The position numbers and the translations under genes were made by a program. A stretch of DNA of 18,787 nucleotides from the NCBI GenBank assembly GCA_900547435.1, contig URGO01000050.1:1-18787 (forward strand), in the 5' to 3' direction. Of this stretch, positions 1-7,262 are shown one piece after another. The notes below the pieces were generated by a model. It made no database searches. It was not told the DNA's origin and saw only the letters and a program-made list of their open reading frames with translations. The DNA comes from an uncultured Parabacteroides sp. (lineage in GTDB: Bacteria > Bacteroidota > Bacteroidia > Bacteroidales > Tannerellaceae). Numbering within the stretch: position 1 is the stretch's first letter; every line of letters begins with the position of its first letter.

Positions 1-112
1 GCCGCGCGGCGTTCCCCGACCGATGAGTTTTTATCCTGTTTGCTAACGAATCGTTGCGTTTCTATTTGGATTCTTCAGTATTGTTCTATTCCCAATCAAG
101 AGGTAACCAACC
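1..112. other. window edge, no gene assigned
   Basis: I see no supportable gene here. The first 26 bases are GC-rich and could be the last codons of a plus-strand gene cut by the window edge, because one frame ends in TGA at 24-26 and another in TAA at 44-46; neither can be tested with so little sequence. The rest is ordinary A/T-richer spacer running into the enolase terminator. Confidence 0.3.
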
Positions 113-153
113 CAAAAAAAGGAGTTGCCGACTCGCTTGTCATGCAACTCCTT
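113..153 (-). terminator. intrinsic terminator of eno
   Basis: On the minus strand a 10-bp perfect stem AAGGAGTTGC / GCAACTCCTT (144-153 and 119-128 in plus coordinates) with a 15-nt loop is followed by a run of seven T (114-120). It lies about 30 nt past the eno stop codon. On the plus strand no T tract follows the stem, so it should act only on eno transcripts. Confidence 0.85.
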
Positions 154-185
154 CACAGATTAAGCAATATCCATATTTATGGATT

Positions 186-1466
186 TTATTTTAGCCTATG
201 GTATCCGTACACGGCACGGTCGCCTAATTCTTCTTCGATACGGAGCAGCTGGTTGTATTTAGCCATACGGTCGGAACGGCTTAATGAGCCGGTCTTGATT
301 TGTCCGCTATTGGTAGCTACGGCTATATCGGCAATAGTCGCATCTTCGGTTTCGCCCGAACGATGAGAGGTTACGGTGGTATAGCCATGCCGGTGCGCCA
401 TTTCGATGGCATTCAGGGTTTCCGTCAAGGAGCCTATCTGGTTCACTTTGATAAGGATAGAGTTGGCGCATCCCATTTGGATGCCCTTGGAAAGGAATTC
501 GACATTCGTAACGAACAAGTCATCACCTACCAGCTGGCACCGGTTCCCGATACGGTCGGTCAGCTTCTTCCATCCTTCCCAATCGTTCTCGCTCATGCCA
601 TCTTCTATCGAATCAATGGGATATTCGTTAATCAACTTCTCCAGATAATCAATCTGCTCGTCTGAAGTACGCTTAACGCCCTTTTCGCCTTCGAAGACCG
701 TATAATCATAGATGCCGTCCTTATAAAACTCGGAGGAAGCGCAATCCATGCCAATCATCACGTCCTTGCCCGGTTCATATCCTGCGGCTTTGATAGCGGC
801 TATGATGCTATTCAGGGCATCTTCGGTACCCTCCAGCGCCGGAGCGAATCCGCCTTCGTCTCCTACGGCGGTACTTAATCCGCGGTCATGCAGGACTTTC
901 TTCAAGGCGTGGAATACTTCTGCTCCCATGCGCAATCCTTCCCGGAAAGAGGTGGCGCCGACCGGACGAATCATGAACTCCTGAAAGGCTATCGGGGCAT
1001 CACTATGCGATCCTCCGTTGATGATGTTCATCATCGGTACCGGAAGAACATACGTGTTTGTCCCGCCAATATAGCGATACAACGGAATGTCCAGATAGTT
1101 TGCGGCGGCTTTGGCTACGGCCAACGAAACGCCCAAGATGGCATTGGCACCGAGGTTTGACTTGGTTTTCGTACCGTCCAGTTTCAGCATGGCATGGTCA
1201 ATGCCCACCTGGTCTAAGGCGGATATGCCCTCCAAAGCCGGGGCAATTACATTATTTATATTATTTACGGCCTTCAATACGCCTTTTCCGCCATACCGGT
1301 TCTTGTCTCCGTCGCGCAATTCCAAGGCTTCATGTTCGCCGGTAGAGGCTCCTGAAGGAACAGATGCACGTCCTGTTACGCCTGATTCCAATACTACATC
1401 TACTTCGACGGTTGGATTGCCTCTTGAATCCAAAATCTCACGTCCTGTAATCTTTTCTATTCTCAT
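186..1466 (-). CDS. eno: enolase (phosphopyruvate hydratase)
   Basis: Cytoplasmic glycolytic and gluconeogenic enzyme converting 2-phosphoglycerate to phosphoenolpyruvate, Mg-dependent. The 426-residue protein is full length. It opens with the family N-terminus MRIEKITGREILDSRGNP and carries GDEGGFAP at 202-209 with catalytic Glu204, the signature ILIKVNQIGSLTET with catalytic Lys340, metal ligands Asp241, Glu288 and Asp315 by family position, and SHRSGETED at 367-375. A start nine codons upstream at 1493 is possible, but it would add a non-family extension and overlap the -7 promoter motif, so 1466 is chosen. The leader is A-rich with no Shine-Dalgarno. It has its own promoter and terminator and is divergent from the lipoprotein gene, so it is probably monocistronic. 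The family call is secure. Confidence 0.98.
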   Translation of the reverse strand: MRIEKITGREILDSRGNPTVEVDVVLESGVTGRASVPSGASTGEHEALELRDGDKNRYGGKGVLKAVNNINNVIAPALEGISALDQVGIDHAMLKLDGTKTKSNLGANAILGVSLAVAKAAANYLDIPLYRYIGGTNTYVLPVPMMNIINGGSHSDAPIAFQEFMIRPVGATSFREGLRMGAEVFHALKKVLHDRGLSTAVGDEGGFAPALEGTEDALNSIIAAIKAAGYEPGKDVMIGMDCASSEFYKDGIYDYTVFEGEKGVKRTSDEQIDYLEKLINEYPIDSIEDGMSENDWEGWKKLTDRIGNRCQLVGDDLFVTNVEFLSKGIQMGCANSILIKVNQIGSLTETLNAIEMAHRHGYTTVTSHRSGETEDATIADIAVATNSGQIKTGSLSRSDRMAKYNQLLRIEEELGDRAVYGYHRLK

Positions 1467-1490
1467 ATATTTTTGAGTTTTATGATGTTG

Positions 1491-1498
1491 CAAAAGTA
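1491..1498 (-). promoter_or_regulatory. -7 promoter element for eno
   Basis: Minus-strand TACTTTTG is an exact match to the Bacteroidetes primary sigma -7 consensus TAnnTTTG, 24 nt before the eno ATG. No clear -33 TTTG is visible at the usual distance. Confidence 0.6.
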
Positions 1499-1590
1499 AA
1501 TTACTTCTGTTTCTATTAAAATAACCATTTATGGGGATTTTTTGTTGCAGGTATCACCTTTTTTAGGTAATCGAGCAACTCATGGCGCAT

Positions 1591-1616
1591 GAATCATGTC
1601 AGATAATGCCTGATTC
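1591..1616. promoter_or_regulatory. inverted repeat upstream of lipoprotein promoter
   Basis: GAATCA (1591-1596) and TGATTC (1611-1616) form a perfect 6-bp inverted repeat with a 14-nt spacer, ending 14 nt before the -7 element of the lipoprotein gene. The placement suits an operator, but arms this short can arise by chance. Confidence 0.25.
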
Positions 1617-1630
1617 TAATCCAAAATAAT

Positions 1631-1638
1631 TATCTTTG
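1631..1638 (+). promoter_or_regulatory. -7 promoter element for the lipoprotein gene
   Basis: TATCTTTG matches TAnnTTTG exactly and ends 23 nt before the ATG at 1662. It is the same 8-mer as the clpC promoter element at 10210-10217. No obvious -33 motif. Confidence 0.6.
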
Positions 1639-1661
1639 TTCCGGTTAAACGCAAAAAAATC

Positions 1662-2324
1662 ATGAAGAAAAAAATAACAACATTGTGCCTGGCCGCCGCT
1701 TGTCTGCTGACTTCGATGGCATTTTCATCCTGCAAAGAAAAGCGGGGAGAGCTGAAACGTATCTGGTATAACGGAAGGTATAACCGGGATTTCAACGATT
1801 TGAATGATGTCCAGCAGGCTATGGCCAAGAATATCGGTATCAAGCCGGCTACAACACGCGAGGAGGCCGAGAAGGTAAAGGATGATATGGAGGAAATAGC
1901 TACCAACGAGTATTATGAAGTGGAGAAATTGACGCACTCCATCCCGTATCTGATTCCGCAAGCGGCTGATTTGTTGGAGGACATAGGCCGGAATTTTCAG
2001 GATTCGTTGAAGAACAGGAACGCTTCTATCTATAAGATAAAGGTGACCAGTGTGACGCGGACCGTAGATGACGATAAGAAACTGAAGAAAAAAAACACCA
2101 ATTCGTCTGTTAACTCCCCGCACCAATACGGTACGACCTTCGATATTTCGTGGGTACGCTATACGAAGGTGGACGAGAGCGATACGCTGAACATTGACCA
2201 GGAGCGCCTGAAAATGGTACTGGCCATGGTGCTCCGGGACTTGAAGCGGGACGAGCGTTGCTACGTGAAACATGAGCGCCGGCAGGGATGTTTTCATATA
2301 ACCGTAAGGGAAGAAGAGAAATAA
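1662..2324 (+). CDS. lipoprotein with peptidase M15-like motif
   Basis: A 220-residue protein with a lipoprotein signal peptide: MKKK, a hydrophobic stretch, then FSSC with lipidated Cys24, followed by charged KEKRGE. That charged start resembles the surface-export signals described for Bacteroidetes lipoproteins (inference). Residues 127-134 read KVTSVTRT, and 152-161 read SPHQYGTTFD, which fits the SxHxxGxxxD zinc-binding pattern of M15 peptidases (His154, Asp161). A final FHI with His212 sits where the third ligand would be expected. Arg133 matches the conserved Arg of that fold. The usual ExxH catalytic Glu is not present three residues before His212, so activity is doubtful. It may belong to one of the Bacteroidetes families of unknown function with this fold. 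It has its own promoter, is divergent from eno, and converges on the methyltransferase with a 24-nt gap and no clear terminator. Confidence 0.85.
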   Translation: MKKKITTLCLAAACLLTSMAFSSCKEKRGELKRIWYNGRYNRDFNDLNDVQQAMAKNIGIKPATTREEAEKVKDDMEEIATNEYYEVEKLTHSIPYLIPQAADLLEDIGRNFQDSLKNRNASIYKIKVTSVTRTVDDDKKLKKKNTNSSVNSPHQYGTTFDISWVRYTKVDESDTLNIDQERLKMVLAMVLRDLKRDERCYVKHERRQGCFHITVREEEK

Positions 2325-2348
2325 GTCCCTTTGTTTTCTTACGGACGT

Positions 2349-3068
2349 TTACAGGTATAGGTAGTAATCTTTGGCCAAAGCGATGAACTCGTCGGTATAG
2401 TGATGCCGCTCTTTCTCGATGACCAAGGAAGAAATCCGGGGATTCTCGCAGGCCTGTTTCCCGAATTGCACCAGCAGGCGTTTGGGACGGGAGGCAGGCG
2501 TGGGGAGGACATCCGTTTCCTTCTGAAGGTGAAGGCCCTCTTCGCGGATAAGGCGTAAAAGGGTTTCCCGCTGGTCGAAAGGCAATACGAGGCAGATGCA
2601 TCCGGTAGGAGAGAGGAGCCGGGTACTGTCATGAATCAGCCGGTCGAGTGGCAAAGTGTCAGTATGTCGTGCCAAATTGCGTTGCGTGTCCGGACATTTT
2701 AGCGAGTCGATGAAGTAGGGCGGATTGGAAACGATGCAATCGTATTCTTTTTTTCCCGCTTGCTCATCGGCAAACCGGGCGAGCGATGTATATATAATAT
2801 GTATATGGTCGGAGAAAGGGGAGCGGCTGACATTCTCTTGCGCCTGAATGCAGGCCGCCTCGTCGATGTCCAAAGCATCAATGTGGGCCGGAATCCGCTG
2901 GGCAAGCATTAAAGAAATCAGCCCGGTTCCGCATCCTACGTCCAATAGGGTACGGGCCTCCGGAACATCACACCAGCATCCCAGCAGGACACCATCGGTA
3001 CCTACTTTCATGGCACATTTATCGTGCCAGACCGTGAATTGCTTAAATTTGAAAAAAGGATTTGCCAT
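2349..3068 (-). CDS. trmN6: tRNA1(Val) (adenine(37)-N6)-methyltransferase
   Basis: SAM-dependent methyltransferase of the YfiC/TrmN6 family, which methylates N6 of A37 next to the anticodon of tRNA1(Val). The 239-residue protein has the family N-terminus with FKQF and a conserved KVGTDGVLLG segment (21-30). It has the SAM-binding loop DVGCGTG (43-49), an acidic ribose-binding residue in DALDIDE (64-70), and the N6-adenine catalytic tetrad NPPY (115-118). Start ATG is at 3066-3068. The leader is A-rich and shares an 11-mer with the eno leader. The gene is transcribed alone, convergent with the lipoprotein gene and divergent from lon. The methyltransferase fold is certain; the exact substrate is inferred from family membership. 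Confidence 0.9.
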   Translation of the reverse strand: MANPFFKFKQFTVWHDKCAMKVGTDGVLLGCWCDVPEARTLLDVGCGTGLISLMLAQRIPAHIDALDIDEAACIQAQENVSRSPFSDHIHIIYTSLARFADEQAGKKEYDCIVSNPPYFIDSLKCPDTQRNLARHTDTLPLDRLIHDSTRLLSPTGCICLVLPFDQRETLLRLIREEGLHLQKETDVLPTPASRPKRLLVQFGKQACENPRISSLVIEKERHHYTDEFIALAKDYYLYL

Positions 3069-3076
3069 ATTTTTTG

Positions 3077-3149
3077 AGTTTTTGGGTTGATGAGTTTTTT
3101 AGTATATAAGTTCATAGGCTCAACTTAGGAACCCGAAAACTAAAAAACT
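3077..3149. repeat. nested inverted repeats between trmN6 and lon
   Basis: AGTTTTTTAGT (3093-3103) and ACTAAAAAACT (3139-3149) form a perfect 11-bp inverted repeat. Nested within it, TAAGTT (3107-3112) pairs with AACTTA (3122-3127). A competing arm AGTTTTTGGGTT (3077-3088) pairs with AACCCGAAAACT (3130-3141) with one G-T. The block lies between the divergent trmN6 and lon starts, so it would be transcribed as leader of one or both. It may be a small palindromic repeat remnant or a leader structure. Confidence 0.5.
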
Positions 3150-3203
3150 TACAAACTAAACACGTTCTGTGCTGCAAAATTATATAGATTCTTTCTTTTT
3201 TTG

Positions 3204-3211
3204 TACCTTTG
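3204..3211 (+). promoter_or_regulatory. -7 promoter element for lon
   Basis: TACCTTTG matches TAnnTTTG exactly, 44 nt before the lon ATG. A leader of roughly 38 nt would follow, rich in A and T and containing the palindrome TATCGATA at 3239-3246. No clear -33 motif. Confidence 0.55.
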
Positions 3212-3255
3212 GCACGTTTATTGTTCGATTAAATAAAATATCGATAAAAATAAGT

Positions 3256-5718
3256 ATGAAGAATAAGAAAGAAATACGTGCCTCCGCATTTTTCGAAAGC
3301 GATGTAGAAGAGTCGGTTAGCATGATTATGCCAATCCTGACTGATTGTGATGTGGATGAAGACTTTTCGGAAGGTGTAGAAAAAATAAAAGACGAAATTC
3401 CTATCTTTCCGTTACGCAATATGGTGCTTTTCCCCGGAGTGGCCATGCCGGTTATTGTGGGACGCTCTAAGTCATTGAATTTAATTAAAAAGTTCGCGGA
3501 CAAACGGACGCTTATCGGTGTGGTTTGCCAACGGGACGCATCGACGGAAGACCCGCGTCGGGAGGATTTGTATGACATCGGTTCGATAGCCGATATCCTT
3601 CGCGTGCTGGATATGCCGGATGGTTCTACGACCATCATCCTGCAAGGCAAGAAACGCTTCCGGTTGCATGACCTGACGGGCGATGAGCCTTATTTGTCCG
3701 GACGGATAGAATTGCTGGATGATGGCAAGCCGGCGAAGAGCGACAAGGAGTTCAATGCCTTGGTCGGAGCGGTCAAGGATTTGATGGTGAAGATTCTTTT
3801 GACTTCGTCAGAGCCGCAACGCGAATTGATTTTTTCGTTGAAGAACAACCGGAATGCGCTCTATACGATTAACTTCGGTTGCGCGAATCTGCTGACTAAC
3901 ATTGCGGAAAGACAATTGCTCTTGATGACCGATGACCTGAAGGCGCGGGCCTATAAGCTGATGACCTTCCTGAATCGGGAGTTCCAGCTCCTGGAGTTGA
4001 AGGCTTCTATCCAGATGAAGACTCAGGAGGACTTGGATAAGCAGCAGAAAGAATATTTCTTGCAACAACAATTGAAAACCATTCAAGAGGAATTGGGCGG
4101 AAATTCGAGCGACCGGGATATCCAGGACCTGAAGGATAAGGCTTATATAAAGAAATGGCCGGCAAACGTGGCCGAGGCGTTTGATAAGGAGCTGGCAAAG
4201 TTACAACGCCTGCATCCGCAATCGCCGGATTATTCCGTGCAGATGCAGTATGTACAGACTATCGTCAACCTGCCTTGGGAAACTTATTCGGCCGATAATT
4301 TCAATTTGAACCATGCCCGCAAGGTGTTGGACCGTGATCATTATGGATTGGAGAAGGTCAAAGAGCGTATCATCGAGCATCTGGCGGTATTGAAGTTGAA
4401 AAAGGATATGAAGTCGCCTATCCTTTGCCTATATGGTCCTCCGGGAGTCGGAAAGACTTCGCTGGGACGTTCGGTGGCCGAGGCATTAGGGCGTAAATAT
4501 GTACGTATTTCTTTGGGTGGTTTGCATGACGAGGCGGAGATTCGCGGGCATCGACGGACGTATATCGGGGCAATGTGCGGACGGATTATCCAATGCCTGC
4601 AAAAGGCGGGTACGTCTAATCCGGTGTTTGTCCTGGATGAGATAGACAAAGTAGCTAACGATTTCCGGGGAGACCCGGCTTCCGCTTTGCTGGAGGTGTT
4701 GGATCCGGAGCAAAACACCACTTTTCACGATAATTACTTGGACATTGATTATGATTTGAGCCATGTGATGTTTATCGCTACGGCAAATAATCTGAACACG
4801 ATTTCCCAACCGTTGTTGGACCGTATGGAATTGATTGAAGTAAGCGGTTACATCGAGGAGGAGAAGATTGAGATTGCCAATAAGCATCTGATTCCGAAAG
4901 AGGCAGAAGCGCATGGCTTGGAAAAGAAAGAGGTGAAGTTCCCGAAAAAAACCGTCCAGGCTATTATAGCCTCTTACACGCGTGAGAGCGGAGTCCGCGA
5001 ACTGGATAAGAAGATAGCCAAGTTAATGCGCCGGTTGGCTTACAAGAAGGCCTCTGACGAAATTCTTCCGACTCAAATCAAACCGGAAGACCTGCACGAC
5101 TATCTGGGTCCGGTGGAATATACGCGCGATAAATATCAGGGGAATGATTATGCGGGCGTAGTGACGGGATTGGCCTGGACCGCCGTAGGGGGTGAGATTT
5201 TGTTTGTCGAGACGAGTCTGAGCAAAGGTAAAGGAAGCAAATTGACCCTGACGGGGAATCTGGGTGATGTCATGAAGGAATCGGCTATGTTGGCTTTGGA
5301 ATATATTCATGCACACGCAGCGCTTTTCCAGATTCCGGAAGATATGTTCGAGAATTGGAATGTACATATCCACGTGCCGGAAGGAGCTATTCCAAAAGAT
5401 GGACCGAGTGCCGGCATCACGATGGTGACTTCATTGGTTTCCGCCTTTACGCAGCGCAAAGTGAAGAAGAACTTGGCCATGACAGGCGAGATTACCTTAC
5501 GGGGCAAAGTACTTCCGGTCGGAGGTATTCGCGAGAAGATATTGGCGGCTAAGCGTGCCGGCATCGAAGAGGTAATCTTATGCGAGGACAACAAAAGGGA
5601 TATCGACGAAATCAAACCGGAATATCTGAAAGGCATGACCTTCCATTATGTCCGTGATATCCAAGATGTGATTCGCTTGGCTTTATTGGACGAGAAAGTG
5701 GCAAACTCGCTATTCTGA
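3256..5718 (+). CDS. lon: ATP-dependent protease Lon (LonA type)
   Basis: Cytoplasmic homohexameric AAA+ serine protease that degrades misfolded and selected regulatory proteins. The 820-residue protein has the Lon substrate-binding N domain (about 47-250, IPIFPLRNMVLFPG), a coiled-coil linker (about 250-285), and an AAA+ module with Walker A GPPGVGKT (394-401) and Walker B VLDEID (459-464). The C-terminal protease has KDGPSAG with nucleophile Ser718 and GIREK with Lys761; their 43-residue spacing is that of the family dyad. An upstream start at 3169 would precede the -7 element and add a low-complexity extension, so ATG 3256 is chosen. The first 40 residues are acidic and poorly conserved. 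The gene appears monocistronic; the next terminator lies about 210 nt downstream. Lon is a classic stress gene, but no known stress operator is visible. Confidence 0.97.
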   Translation: MKNKKEIRASAFFESDVEESVSMIMPILTDCDVDEDFSEGVEKIKDEIPIFPLRNMVLFPGVAMPVIVGRSKSLNLIKKFADKRTLIGVVCQRDASTEDPRREDLYDIGSIADILRVLDMPDGSTTIILQGKKRFRLHDLTGDEPYLSGRIELLDDGKPAKSDKEFNALVGAVKDLMVKILLTSSEPQRELIFSLKNNRNALYTINFGCANLLTNIAERQLLLMTDDLKARAYKLMTFLNREFQLLELKASIQMKTQEDLDKQQKEYFLQQQLKTIQEELGGNSSDRDIQDLKDKAYIKKWPANVAEAFDKELAKLQRLHPQSPDYSVQMQYVQTIVNLPWETYSADNFNLNHARKVLDRDHYGLEKVKERIIEHLAVLKLKKDMKSPILCLYGPPGVGKTSLGRSVAEALGRKYVRISLGGLHDEAEIRGHRRTYIGAMCGRIIQCLQKAGTSNPVFVLDEIDKVANDFRGDPASALLEVLDPEQNTTFHDNYLDIDYDLSHVMFIATANNLNTISQPLLDRMELIEVSGYIEEEKIEIANKHLIPKEAEAHGLEKKEVKFPKKTVQAIIASYTRESGVRELDKKIAKLMRRLAYKKASDEILPTQIKPEDLHDYLGPVEYTRDKYQGNDYAGVVTGLAWTAVGGEILFVETSLSKGKGSKLTLTGNLGDVMKESAMLALEYIHAHAALFQIPEDMFENWNVHIHVPEGAIPKDGPSAGITMVTSLVSAFTQRKVKKNLAMTGEITLRGKVLPVGGIREKILAAKRAGIEEVILCEDNKRDIDEIKPEYLKGMTFHYVRDIQDVIRLALLDEKVANSLF

Positions 5719-5762
5719 TTTTTTCTTTCATTTTAGAAGCCGTTTTGGTCTTATAACGAGGA

Positions 5763-5786
5763 GTATGAAGGTATGATGGTATGATG
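5763..5786. repeat. three tandem GTATGATG units
   Basis: GTATGAAG, GTATGATG and GTATGATG follow each other without gaps, giving an 8-bp tandem repeat with one substitution, 45 nt after the lon stop codon. No function is apparent; copy number could vary between strains. Confidence 0.6.
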
Positions 5787-5924
5787 AATTGGATCTGACG
5801 GCTCTGTTTTTCCTCTGATATTTTTTCAAATATCGATTTACTCATAATTACGATTATGTTAAATAAGGAAAGGACATATATTTATTTCTTTCTTGAAAAT
5901 TTGTTATATGCTAAATACCTATAA

Positions 5925-5970
5925 ACTAAAAAGACCTACCCCGATGACTCGAGATAGGTCTTTTTTTAGT
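5925..5970. terminator. bidirectional terminator between lon and the TPR gene
   Basis: AAAAAGACCTA (5928-5938) pairs perfectly with TAGGTCTTTTT (5955-5965) around a 16-nt loop. A T tract follows on both strands (seven T on plus, five on minus), and outer ACTA/TAGT bases extend the stem past a two-base bulge. It lies 15 nt past the TPR gene stop on the minus strand and about 210 nt past lon on the plus strand, serving both converging units. The interval 5719-5924 holds no gene that I can see, only the small tandem repeat and short AT-rich hairpins at 5817-5834 and 5843-5858. Confidence 0.85.
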
Positions 5971-5985
5971 TGTTTATAGTGAATA

Positions 5986-7212
5986 TTATTGATTCATTTC
6001 AGCTTCGATAGCATCAAATTTGTCACCCATATTCAAGTTATAATAGATACCACGCAGAGCTGTCATACAATCTCTGTCTTCCGGATCCAATTGATGAGCT
6101 TTTTCGAAATAAGGTAATGCCTTCTCAAACAAAGCTTTTGCTTTAGCTGCTTCTTCCTGATATTTTTGACTATCGCTGATTGAGTTAGCTTCGCTCAATT
6201 TGTTTACACCTTGGTTATAATAGATACGACCTAAATTGGCTTGCGTGTCTGCTTTTTCCGGGTCTAAGCCGATAGCCTTAATAAAATATTCTTCAGCTTT
6301 AGCATAGTCCTTTAAACCTGTTTCATAAACACGGCCCAATACAGTATATAACTGAGCATTGTTCGGATCATTTTGGATAGCCATGTTCAGATATTCAACG
6401 GCTTCTTGGCTTCTATTAGAATAGATATAGTTATTAATCAAGTTCAGCAAATAATAGCTTTCCTGCGGGAACTTTTCCATACCCTCTTTCAAGGTCTTTT
6501 CCAAATTTACTGTATCCTTAGCTTGTTCGTACTCATAGCACAAATACTGATATACATCATTCTGGCGGAATTCCGTATTCTTGGCACGTTCCAAAGCTGC
6601 GATAGCTTTCTGAGAATCATTCAATTGAGTTGCGGCTACAGCTGCATAGAACTGAACCGTCATGAAGTTTGAATCACGAGCAGCCGTAGGTGTATCCTTG
6701 AACATCGGATGGTCAGAAATTGCCAGATATTGCTGGAAGAAATCATAAGCCTTCTGATAATCCTTTTGGTCGAAGTAATAAGCACCACCATTGATATAAT
6801 AAATATGATTTGCGCTCAATGTACTCTTGATATCCTTTGTATATTTAGGCTTAACCTTACCTTTCGCATTAGGCAACTGATCCAATTCGTATGCCTTTTC
6901 GAAATACGGCAAAATGCTACCTAAAGCTGTGTACATCTTCGGTTCATCAACGGCCTGGCCCAACATCTGCTTTGTTCTTTCATTGCTGAACTGCTGGTCT
7001 TCGATGAAACCTGCCACATACCAAGTCTGCGGGTCGTTTTTAGTTTCCTCATTTTCCATTGCTCCCTTGATCAAAGTACGAGCTTCGTCATAGGCGCTTG
7101 CTTCCACAGACGTGCCTTTTACAAGGCCTTGAGCCTGTTTTACTACTTTCTTTTGAGCGAACGATGCGGAAACTGCCACACATAACGCTGCTGTCAATAA
7201 AACTCTTTTCAT
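5986..7212 (-). CDS. secreted tetratricopeptide repeat protein
   Basis: A 408-residue protein with a Sec signal peptide (MKRVLLTAALCVAVSASFA, cleavage likely before Gln20) and therefore probably periplasmic. There is no lipobox Cys. The mature part is almost all helical TPR repeats, recognisable at about 137-170, 187-215, 253-285, 287-319, 323-376 (interrupted by a short insertion) and 377-405; the best is AQLYTVLGRVYETGL followed by a typical B helix and DPEKA. TPR proteins are scaffolds for protein contacts; no enzymatic motif is seen and the partner is unknown. The gene starts 50 nt after gyrA on the same strand. With no TAnnTTTG in the gap and a strong terminator after it, it is probably the second gene of a gyrA operon. 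The functional link to gyrase is unclear, since one protein is cytoplasmic and the other exported. Confidence 0.9.
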   Translation of the reverse strand: MKRVLLTAALCVAVSASFAQKKVVKQAQGLVKGTSVEASAYDEARTLIKGAMENEETKNDPQTWYVAGFIEDQQFSNERTKQMLGQAVDEPKMYTALGSILPYFEKAYELDQLPNAKGKVKPKYTKDIKSTLSANHIYYINGGAYYFDQKDYQKAYDFFQQYLAISDHPMFKDTPTAARDSNFMTVQFYAAVAATQLNDSQKAIAALERAKNTEFRQNDVYQYLCYEYEQAKDTVNLEKTLKEGMEKFPQESYYLLNLINNYIYSNRSQEAVEYLNMAIQNDPNNAQLYTVLGRVYETGLKDYAKAEEYFIKAIGLDPEKADTQANLGRIYYNQGVNKLSEANSISDSQKYQEEAAKAKALFEKALPYFEKAHQLDPEDRDCMTALRGIYYNLNMGDKFDAIEAEMNQ

Positions 7213-7262
7213 AATAAAAATACTTTTAATTAGTTATTCTATTTTGTTTAACAATCGGTTTT

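Noticed and set aside
1..10. GCCGCGCGGC perfect palindrome at the window edge
   Set aside because: Probably within the end of a GC-rich coding sequence cut by the window; nothing around it supports a site.
2325..2348. Terminator between the lipoprotein gene and trmN6
   Set aside because: Only a 4-bp GTCC/GGAC stem with a long loop and no T tract; too weak to call.
2110..2632. Two long minus-strand open frames overlapping the lipoprotein end and the trmN6 end
   Set aside because: They overlap well-supported genes in other frames, have Pro/Arg/Ser-rich translations without family features, and are typical frame shadows.
3169..3255. Longer Lon N-terminus from 3169
   Set aside because: It would start before the -7 promoter element and adds a sequence unlike Lon; ATG 3256 is better.
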